Below, piece after piece: positions 24,922 to 31,432 of a stretch of DNA of 64,000 nucleotides. The notes under the pieces are model-generated. The model was not told the DNA's origin and did no database searches. It worked only from the letters and a program-made list of their open reading frames with translations. A program made the translations under genes and the position numbers. Each line of letters begins with the position of its first letter. Within the stretch, counting starts at the first letter, position 1. The DNA is from Verrucomicrobiota bacterium (lineage in GTDB: Bacteria > Verrucomicrobiota > Verrucomicrobiia > Opitutales > Opitutaceae), in the NCBI GenBank assembly GCA_016871775.1, contig VHCI01000002.1, positions 1 through 64,000 of the forward strand, in the 5' to 3' direction.

Positions 24922-26877
24922 TCAGAAGGAGTATTTGAGGGTGGTCGCGACGTAATCGCGGTCCGACAGCAGGTTGAATTTGCCGGCGCCGGTGAAGTTC
25001 ACGTAGCGCAGCTCGAGGGACCAGGCGTTGCGGTAGGTGAATTCGACCGCGACGTTCACGCTCTTCCGGCCGGCGATGAAGTTGCCGAGCGGGAGCGGGG
25101 TGACGCCCTTGACGTCGTGGGTGAAGGCGAGGGTGGGCTGAAGGTTCACGTTCGGCAGCACGTTGTTGTAGTCGAGGCGCGCCAGCAGCTGGTAGCCCCA
25201 GGAGAACGGATCCGCGAAAGCGGACGTCGCAGTCGCGGGCACCTGCGGGAAGCCGGCCGTGTTCAGCGCGGCCTGCGAGCCGCCGGTGAAGGTGCCGGGG
25301 CCGTCGTAACGAAGGACATCCTTCGATGGCAGGTTCGCCCACACGCCGCCAACCTCGCCGAGGACGGTCAGCTGCTGGGAGCCGAGGGTCGGCCCGAAGA
25401 CCTTGGTCAGCGTCGACTGCGCGGTCCAGACGCGGTGCCGGCGGTAGCCGCTGATCTCGCGGCCATACTGGCCGAGGTAGTTGCCCAGCTGGTTGGCGGA
25501 CGCGAACTGCGGCGCGAGGGAGGAGAGCGTCGCGAACAGGAGCTCGACGTCATCGATCTGCAGCGGGACATCATTCTTGAGCGAAACCTCGCCCTGCCAG
25601 GAGATGCCGGAGCCGCCCAGGGAGGTGTTGAAGCTGAGGCCGAAAAGGTTGAGGTCCTCGGCGTACTCCGTGAAGTAACGCCCGGAGGCGGCCGCGGTGA
25701 GCAACGCGATCTGGCGGGCGCCGGCGATTGCAGCCTGGACCTGCGGGCTCTGGAGGGTGGCGATCTCGACGGGCGTGAGGGTCGTCGGCGCGAGGGAGGA
25801 CTTCACGATTATCTGGAAGATCGCGCCCGCCTGGGCGGAGGCCTGCGCGGCCGGCAAACCACCGCGCATGAAGGCGGCGGTCAGGGGGCCGGTAAGGTTG
25901 GTGTCGATCGGCGTGGTGGGGGTGCGGGCGCTGATGATCGGGGAACGGCTGTTGTAGCGCGCGTAGTACAGGCCGAACTCGGTGTTGTTGAGGCCCTTGG
26001 CCAGGATGCGGGAGGAGACGCCGAACTGGTTGTAGTTGCCGGCGTCACGATCCTCGGCCCGGGAGATGCCGCCGATGGTGCTGCCCTGGTCGGCGATGCT
26101 GCCGAAGCCGAGCCAGACCGTGCGGCCGCCGCGGGTCGCGAAGTCGTTGGTCGAGAAGTAGGTGCCGGCGGGCTCCAACTCGTTCCGGCGGAATTCCAGC
26201 AGCCAGAAGGGCTCTACCGTGATCTCGGGCGTGAGGCCGATCGAGGCCTTCACCATATTCACCGGCAACAGGGCTTCCTTCAGCTCGGAGCCGGGTACCC
26301 GCAGCTTCGACAGGTCGGCCGCGTTGACAACGTTGATCCCGTTGGGGATAAAGGTGCTCTCGCCCAGACTCAGTACCTGCCGGCCGATGCGGAGGTCGAA
26401 GGGCAGGCCGCCGGCGACGTCCGTCTTCACCCGGCCGTAGAGATCTAGCAGCTGCGCGCCCTTGACCGTACGGTCGAGGGCCTGATCCGACAGCGGTGTG
26501 CGCAGGGTCTGGTCGGCCTTGAAGTCGTTGTACCAGTAGCCGCGGGCCAGCGCCCCGAAGTTGCCGTAGCGGACCTCAAGGTCGTGGTTGCCCTTGAGCA
26601 GCTGGGAGACCCATCCCTTGCCGTAGTTGAGGTTGCCGTCGTCGGAGTTGACCGAGTTCTGCGCTCCGGGGACGCCTTGGAAGGCGCTCGTGAAGCCGTA
26701 CATATTCCGGTCCGGGTTCTGCAGCCGGTAGAGGCCGCCAAAGGAGAGCGTGGAGTCGAAGCTCACCTTGAGCTCGCCCTCGGAGAGCTGGAGGGCGGAG
26801 GCGGACGGCAGCGCGGCGGCAAGGCCGAGGCCGAGGACGAGGCCGGAAAGGATCCGGCGGGGCGGGGGCAGGTTCAT
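24922..26877 (-). CDS. DUF1302 family outer-membrane beta-barrel protein
   Basis: 651 residues with a signal peptide (ILSGLVLGLGLAAALPSASALQ). The mature chain has the DUF1302 start ELKVSFDSTLSFGGLYRLQN and NLNYGKGWVSQLLKGNHDLE, then GRQVLSLGESTFIPNGINVVNAADL. It ends YVATTLKYSF, with the terminal Phe of an outer-membrane barrel. Two stretches of long Ala-rich helix-forming sequence, near residues 330-400, may be a plug or periplasmic insert. DUF1302 proteins are the presumed outer-membrane channel of the DUF1302-DUF1329-RND cluster. This is the first gene of the operon, downstream of a 200-bp region with a tandem 10-bp repeat. Confidence 0.93.
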   Translation of the reverse strand: MNLPPPRRILSGLVLGLGLAAALPSASALQLSEGELKVSFDSTLSFGGLYRLQNPDRNMYGFTSAFQGVPGAQNSVNSDDGNLNYGKGWVSQLLKGNHDLEVRYGNFGALARGYWYNDFKADQTLRTPLSDQALDRTVKGAQLLDLYGRVKTDVAGGLPFDLRIGRQVLSLGESTFIPNGINVVNAADLSKLRVPGSELKEALLPVNMVKASIGLTPEITVEPFWLLEFRRNELEPAGTYFSTNDFATRGGRTVWLGFGSIADQGSTIGGISRAEDRDAGNYNQFGVSSRILAKGLNNTEFGLYYARYNSRSPIISARTPTTPIDTNLTGPLTAAFMRGGLPAAQASAQAGAIFQIIVKSSLAPTTLTPVEIATLQSPQVQAAIAGARQIALLTAAASGRYFTEYAEDLNLFGLSFNTSLGGSGISWQGEVSLKNDVPLQIDDVELLFATLSSLAPQFASANQLGNYLGQYGREISGYRRHRVWTAQSTLTKVFGPTLGSQQLTVLGEVGGVWANLPSKDVLRYDGPGTFTGGSQAALNTAGFPQVPATATSAFADPFSWGYQLLARLDYNNVLPNVNLQPTLAFTHDVKGVTPLPLGNFIAGRKSVNVAVEFTYRNAWSLELRYVNFTGAGKFNLLSDRDYVATTLKYSF

Positions 26878-26930
26878 AGTTGGATCAGGGTCGCGGCCGG
26901 TCCGGCACGGAATTTTCGCCGGCGATCGCG

Positions 26931-26950
26931 GGGTGTTAAAGGGTGTTAAA
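26931..26950. repeat. Tandem 10-bp direct repeat upstream of the DUF1302 operon
   Basis: GGGTGTTAAA occurs twice in perfect tandem, one helical turn apart, 54 bp upstream of the DUF1302 start and 128 bp upstream of the divergent dimethylformamidase-like gene. The A/T-rich TTAAA cores stand out in the GC-rich background. It could be a regulator site. No clear -35/-10 pair was found in the 200-bp region. Confidence 0.5.
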
Positions 26951-27077
26951 AGCCCCGAAGTCCCCGTCCCGCAAGGGCGAAAGCGCCTTGGCCCGCTATC
27001 TGGGCCATTCCCCTGCGGGGGCGGGGCGCGTCGGGAAACCGCTTTGCGCCCGCCGCGGAAACGTGCCTCGCTAGGGA

Positions 27078-28628
27078 ATGACTTGGTCCGACCCGCCCCC
27101 GCTTTCCCGCCTCGAATTCCTCCAAACCGGGGCCGCCGCCCTGCTCGCCGCGGCGCCAGTCGCCGCCGTGGCGGCTGCTGCCTCGACGCCTGGCCGCGCC
27201 GGGATCATCGCGGCCGAGAACGCGCGCGAGGGATCGCGCGACTGGCAGCTGACCCGGGTCCGGGTCGACCAAGACGGATTCCGCTCCCCTGCAGTGGAGG
27301 GCTATTGCTCACGCCAGAGCGTGCAGGCGGGGGACCGGATCGAGGTGATGATCTCGACCAATCCGCCGCGGCCGGTGCGGCTGGAGCTGTTCCGAACCGG
27401 TTACTATGGCGGCCGCGGGGCACGGAAGGTAGCCGAGTTGGGACCGCTGGAGACCCGCACTCAGCCGACACCGACCCCGGGCGAAAAGAATCTCCACGAG
27501 TGCCGCTGGGAGCCTTCTGCCGCCCTCACCATCCCCGCGGACTGGGTCAGTGGGGTCTACCTCGGACGGCTCACCACCATCCCGGCGGCGGCGGACGAGC
27601 CCTACTGGCAGAGCCACATCGTCTTCATCGTGCGGGACGACCGCCCGGCGGACATTCTCTTCCAGTGTTCGGACAATACCTGGCAGGCTTACAACCGGTG
27701 GCCGAACCGCTTTTCTGTCTACACGCATCCCAAGGGAAACCAGGGCCCGTGGGCCGACGTGAGTTTCGACCGCCCATACGGCCGCGAGGCCCAGTGGAGC
27801 AGCGTGGTCAATGATCCGCGCACCGTGGGCTCCGGCGAGTGGCTCTGCTTCGAGTTCCCGCTGGCCTACTGGCTGGAACAGCACGGCTACGACGTCACCT
27901 ATTGCTCCAACAGCGACCTGTTGACCCCCGACCGAGCGCTCCGCTGCCGCGCCTTTCTCAGCGTGGGTCACGATGAATATTGGGACATCCGGCAGTACCG
28001 AAGCGTGGAGCGGCTGCGCGACTCCGGCGTGAGCCTGCTGTTCTTGTGCGGCAACTCGGTGTGCTGGGTCACGCCCTTCCGCCCCGCGCTCGACGGCCGG
28101 CCCAACCGCATCATTTTCCGCGGCGGTCCCTTCGGCGGGGAACAATCTTACGCCCGCGAGCGGCACGAACGCCACGGGCCTTTTCCCCACCGCGGACCCG
28201 ACGAGGGCCTTTTGATGGGGGCGCGCAACGTGGAGCCGATCAACGGTGGCGGCGACTGGACCTGCCGCCTGCCGGGGCATTGGCTCTTCGGTGGCACCGG
28301 GATGCAGGCCGGCGAGAGCATCCCCGGCCTTATCGGCTGGGAGTACCATGGGCAGCCGGCGACCGAGATTCCCGGGCTCGAGGTGGTGGCGGCCGGCACG
28401 GCCTGGGTCAGCGGGGTGCGGCCCCAGCAGTGGGCGGCCACCCTTTATCCCGGGCCGAAGGACAACTTTGTTTTCAACGCCTCTACCATCTGGTGGGCGC
28501 AGGCCCTGTCGTCGCCGCCCGGACACGTTCTGCCTTGGTCGCACTGGAGCCGCCCGCACGGCCCGGACGAGCGGGTGCAGCGGATGACGCGCAACCTGCT
28601 CGCGCGCGCCCTCGGACGCGAGGGGTAG
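27078..28628 (+). CDS. Exported N,N-dimethylformamidase large-subunit-like protein
   Basis: 516 residues. The N-terminus (LSRLEFLQTGAAALLAAAPVAAVAAAA) is an export signal, possibly Tat-like although it reads RL rather than RR. The mature protein matches the C-terminal domain of the dimethylformamidase beta (large) subunit: VQAGDRIEVMISTNPPRPVR, LELFRTGYYGGRGARKV, FQCSDNTWQAYNRW, then FLSVGHDEYWDIRQYRSVE and TIWWAQAL. In the characterised enzyme a mononuclear iron is held by two tyrosines and a glutamate; the Tyr in HDEYW is a plausible ligand. The amidase substrate here is unknown. It is a short-range partner of the convergent sugar isomerase-like gene (9 bp between stops). Confidence 0.82.
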   Translation: MTWSDPPPLSRLEFLQTGAAALLAAAPVAAVAAAASTPGRAGIIAAENAREGSRDWQLTRVRVDQDGFRSPAVEGYCSRQSVQAGDRIEVMISTNPPRPVRLELFRTGYYGGRGARKVAELGPLETRTQPTPTPGEKNLHECRWEPSAALTIPADWVSGVYLGRLTTIPAAADEPYWQSHIVFIVRDDRPADILFQCSDNTWQAYNRWPNRFSVYTHPKGNQGPWADVSFDRPYGREAQWSSVVNDPRTVGSGEWLCFEFPLAYWLEQHGYDVTYCSNSDLLTPDRALRCRAFLSVGHDEYWDIRQYRSVERLRDSGVSLLFLCGNSVCWVTPFRPALDGRPNRIIFRGGPFGGEQSYARERHERHGPFPHRGPDEGLLMGARNVEPINGGGDWTCRLPGHWLFGGTGMQAGESIPGLIGWEYHGQPATEIPGLEVVAAGTAWVSGVRPQQWAATLYPGPKDNFVFNASTIWWAQALSSPPGHVLPWSHWSRPHGPDERVQRMTRNLLARALGREG

Positions 28629-28637
28629 GCCGCGAGC

Positions 28638-29528
28638 TCAGACGGTGCAGAGGCGCACCGCCGCCCGGAGCGAGGTCAGCGGGTCGCGGGTGGGCAGGAA
28701 CTCCTGGCCGACGAAGCCCCGGTAGCCCGTCGCCTGGATGGCGCGCATGATGGCCGGGTAGTTCAGCTCCTGCGCGTCCTGCGGCTCGAATTCGTGGCGC
28801 CCGGGGTTCCCCGCGGTGTGGTAGTGGGCGATCCACGCGGCGTTCGTCTGGATGGTGCGGATGACGTCCCCCTCCATTATCTGCATATGGTAGATGTCAT
28901 AAAGCAGCTTGAAGCGCTCCGAGCCAACGCGGCGGCACAGTTCGACACCCCACGCGGTGCGGTCGCACATATAATCGCGGTGGTTCACCCTCGAGTTCAG
29001 CAATTCCATTACGAGGGTCACGCGGTGCTTCTCTGCGGTGGCCACCAGGCGGCGCAGGCCGGCCGCGCAGTGCTCCAGCCCCTGCAAGTCGTCGAGGCCG
29101 TCGCGGTTGCCTGAGAAGCAGATCAGGTTCTCGAAGCCGGCCGCGGCGACCTCAGGGATCCGGCGTTCGTAGAGCGCGATCAGAGTCTCGTGGTGTTCGG
29201 GGCGGTTGAACGCCTTCGTGATGCCACCCACGGTGACCCCCGCGGCCGTCTTGCCGGTCGGATTGCTCACCATCGCGCAATGGAGCCCGTGACGGGCGAG
29301 GGTGGGGAAGTCCGCCGGATTGAGGAGTTCCACCGATTCGAGGCCGATCTCGCGGGCGGCCGTGCAGACGGCTTCCAGCGAGATGTCCTTGTAACACCAT
29401 TTGCAGGCGGAATGGCGGATGCGACCCGGAGCGGGGGCGGGCGTGGCGGCTCGGGCGCGGAGCGCGGAGAGGCTGGCGGCGCCGGCGAGGGAGCGCAGGG
29501 CGTCACGGCGGGAGAGGCGGGGTTTCAT
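28638..29528 (-). CDS. Exported hydroxypyruvate isomerase-like TIM-barrel protein (Tat signal)
   Basis: 296 residues from ATG 29528 ([19 protein letters not shown], a twin-arginine signal); the tracked start at 29630 adds 34 unrelated residues. The mature part is a xylose isomerase-like TIM barrel of the hydroxypyruvate isomerase group: [48 protein letters not shown] and [12 protein letters not shown] supply the usual Glu, Asp, His and Glu metal/substrate residues. Family enzymes isomerise hydroxypyruvate or small sugars; the periplasmic location suggests a different or wider substrate. It is divergent from the superoxide dismutase gene, with 101 bp between. Confidence 0.88.
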   Translation of the reverse strand: MKPRLSRRDALRSLAGAASLSALRARAATPAPAPGRIRHSACKWCYKDISLEAVCTAAREIGLESVELLNPADFPTLARHGLHCAMVSNPTGKTAAGVTVGGITKAFNRPEHHETLIALYERRIPEVAAAGFENLICFSGNRDGLDDLQGLEHCAAGLRRLVATAEKHRVTLVMELLNSRVNHRDYMCDRTAWGVELCRRVGSERFKLLYDIYHMQIMEGDVIRTIQTNAAWIAHYHTAGNPGRHEFEPQDAQELNYPAIMRAIQATGYRGFVGQEFLPTRDPLTSLRAAVRLCTV

Positions 29529-29629
29529 CGGTGACGGTACGCTGCGGTGTCGGGCGTAGTTTTGGCAAGGTTGGAGCCGGGCTTGCGGCCGCGACTTGCG
29601 CCGCGCCGTGTCGATGCTACAAGCGAGCA

Positions 29630-30352
29630 ATGAGCTCTGCCGTTACCCTCTCGCGCCGCACGTTAGTCAAGACGCTCGGATCCGGCCTCGCGGTCCTCCC
29701 GGGCGCTTACCGGCTCGCCGCCGCGCCCGTCGCCGGTACGCCCCAGCCCTTCACGCTGCCGGCCCTGCCTTACGCCTATGCCGCTTTGGAGCCGCACTTC
29801 GACGCCCGGACGATGGAGATCCACCACTCCAAGCATCACCAAGCCTACATCACGAGCGCCAACACGGCGCTGGCCTCCCACCCGGCGCTGCGGAACCGGA
29901 GCGCCGAGGAACTGGTGAAGGATCTGGCGGCGGTGCCGGAGGCCATCCGCACCGCGGTCCGCAACCACGTGGGGGGGCACCTCAACCACGCGCTGTTCTG
30001 GGATGTGATCGCCCCGCGAGCCGGCGGAGCCCCGTCGGGCGCTCTGGCGGCGGCGCTGCAGGAGCGCTTCGGCTCCCTGGACACGTTTCGTGCCCAGTTC
30101 ACGGATGCCGCGATGAAGCGGTTCGGCAGCGGCTGGGCGTGGTTGACGATCAAGGCTGGTCGGCTCGAGGTCTCGTCCACTGCCAACCAAGACTCGCCGC
30201 TGATGGAGGGCGCGGTCCCGCTGCTCGGGCTGGATGTCTGGGAGCACGCCTACTACCTGCAGTACCAGAACCGCCGGTCGGATTTCGTCGCCGCCTTCTG
30301 GAACCTGGTAGCCTGGGAACGCGTCGCCGCTCGCTACACCGCCGCCCGCTGA
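29630..30352 (+). CDS. sodA: Superoxide dismutase, Mn-type, exported by a Tat-like signal
   Basis: 240 residues from ATG 29630; the tracked start at 29531 precedes a poor N-terminus. A twin-arginine signal ([20 protein letters not shown]) precedes the catalytic domain. Ligands are visible in [13 protein letters not shown] (His), [10 protein letters not shown] (His) and [18 protein letters not shown] (Asp, His). The outer-sphere Gln lies in STANQDSPL and the N-terminal position holds Gly (VGGHLNH), the pattern of Mn-type enzymes. It removes superoxide in the periplasm. It is convergent with the fur-family gene (25 bp between stops). Confidence 0.95.
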   Translation: MSSAVTLSRRTLVKTLGSGLAVLPGAYRLAAAPVAGTPQPFTLPALPYAYAALEPHFDARTMEIHHSKHHQAYITSANTALASHPALRNRSAEELVKDLAAVPEAIRTAVRNHVGGHLNHALFWDVIAPRAGGAPSGALAAALQERFGSLDTFRAQFTDAAMKRFGSGWAWLTIKAGRLEVSSTANQDSPLMEGAVPLLGLDVWEHAYYLQYQNRRSDFVAAFWNLVAWERVAARYTAAR

Positions 30353-30377
30353 CGGCGGTGCGGGGCGTCCGTGGCGG

Positions 30378-30884
30378 TCACCGCTGGGTCGCCGGCGGCG
30401 CGACGCCGGAAAATTCCAGCCTATGGGCGACCTCCCGGTAGCCCTTCCCGCGCAATTCCTCGCGTGCCTTCGCCGCCGCCTTCTGCAGTTCGCCGGAAAC
30501 CTCTGCGGAGAGCGGAGCAAGCTTGCCGGAGGAGCGGCAAATCACGTGATAGGTTTCCGGCTGTCCGAGGGTGATCTGGTAGAGTGACGTGCCCTCATGG
30601 ATCACCGCGCGATGCACAAGGCCGCCGCGCTCGAAGGCCGCCATGCCCCGGTAAACGGTCACAAGATTGCAGGCCGCGGCCGGCAGGCCGGCGTGGAGGT
30701 GCTCGATCGAGACCGGGCTGGTCTGCCGGCAGAGGGCCGCAAGAATTTTCATCCTCGGCTGGGTGACTCGCAACCCAGCCGACTTGAGGCGTGACTTGGC
30801 GAGGATCAGGCGCGGGTCGGTCTCCATAGGGGACGAGGCGTTTTCAGCCGAGGAGTTTTCGGCGGTGGGCAGGGTGGGGGACAT
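30378..30884 (-). CDS. Fur family transcriptional regulator, lacking the usual CxxC
   Basis: 168 residues from ATG 30884 (MSPTLPTAENSS); the tracked start at 30965 crosses the divergent promoter region. The winged-helix part is clear: LAKSRLKSAGLRVTQPRMKI, then LPAAACNLVTVYRGMAAFERGGLV. The dimerisation domain is divergent: the normal H-x-H-L-I-C-x-x-C-G block reads ETYHVICRSSGKLAPL, keeping one His and the first Cys but losing the second Cys. The structural zinc site is therefore altered. Regulator targets are unknown. A 7-bp inverted repeat lies in the divergent region. Confidence 0.88.
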   Translation of the reverse strand: MSPTLPTAENSSAENASSPMETDPRLILAKSRLKSAGLRVTQPRMKILAALCRQTSPVSIEHLHAGLPAAACNLVTVYRGMAAFERGGLVHRAVIHEGTSLYQITLGQPETYHVICRSSGKLAPLSAEVSGELQKAAAKAREELRGKGYREVAHRLEFSGVAPPATQR

Positions 30885-30943
30885 GGGCAATCGCGTAAGG
30901 CTAGACGCTGCAAAACGGTGGGGGTTGCGCTCGCGAAATTCAC

Positions 30944-30963
30944 GCGGTGCGGGATTGCACCGC
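30944..30963. repeat. Inverted repeat in the Fur-family / Minf_1886 divergent region
   Basis: gcggtgc-gggatt-gcaccgc is a perfect 7-bp inverted repeat with a 6-nt loop. It lies 60 bp from the Fur-family start and 32 bp from the Minf_1886 start. It has the position of an operator but is far more GC-rich than a standard Fur box, so its role is uncertain. Confidence 0.45.
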
Positions 30964-30994
30964 ACCGTCCCGTGTGCCTATTCGGGCGGGTATC

Positions 30995-31432
30995 ATGGAA
31001 ACTCCGGATTTCAGCGAGGTGGTCGCGCTCATCTGCAAAGAGGACGCGCGTTTCGACCGAAAGGCTTACGAATTCGTGCGACTCGGGCTGGATCACACCG
31101 TGAAGGAACTCCAGAAAAGGGACGCGACGCGCGCGGGACGTTCCCGGCACGTGTCAGGACCGGAATTGCTCCACGGGCTCCGCGTCTACGCCATCGACCA
31201 GTTTGGTCCCCTGACGAAGACCGTCCTCAATGCCTGGGGCATCCACCGCTGTGCCGACTTCGGCGAAATCGTCTTCAACCTGATCGAGTACAATATGTTC
31301 TCGAAGACCGATCAGGATCGCCGAGAGGACTTCGGAGAGGTCTTTGAGTTTGAGGAAGCCTTCGTGAGACCATTCCTGCCCTCCCGCCACTCCCGCGGGG
31401 CCTCCGGTCCCCGGGCCCGGGGAGCAACATGA
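30995..31432 (+). CDS. Minf_1886 family conserved protein
   Basis: 145 residues from ATG 30995. The family pattern is clear: METPDFSEVVALICKEDARF, then AYEFVRLGLDHTVKEL, HVSGPELLHGLRVYAIDQFG, TVLNAWGIHRCADFGEIVFN and MFSKTDQDRREDFGEVFEFEEAF. I know this family from Planctomycetes and Verrucomicrobia, where it is one of the lineage-typical proteins without assigned function. It has no signal peptide or membrane helix. Its stop overlaps the start of the M16 peptidase gene (ATGA), so the two are coupled. The last 15 residues are probably not conserved. Confidence 0.88.
   Translation: METPDFSEVVALICKEDARFDRKAYEFVRLGLDHTVKELQKRDATRAGRSRHVSGPELLHGLRVYAIDQFGPLTKTVLNAWGIHRCADFGEIVFNLIEYNMFSKTDQDRREDFGEVFEFEEAFVRPFLPSRHSRGASGPRARGAT

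Noticed and set aside
25117-26448. Plus-strand 443-residue ORF
   Set aside because: Antisense to DUF1302, whose signal peptide and barrel pattern make it the real gene.
29596-29623. Promoter TTGCGC-16-TACAAG before the superoxide dismutase gene
   Set aside because: Both boxes are weak, and initiation there would fall at or just before the ATG, leaving no leader.
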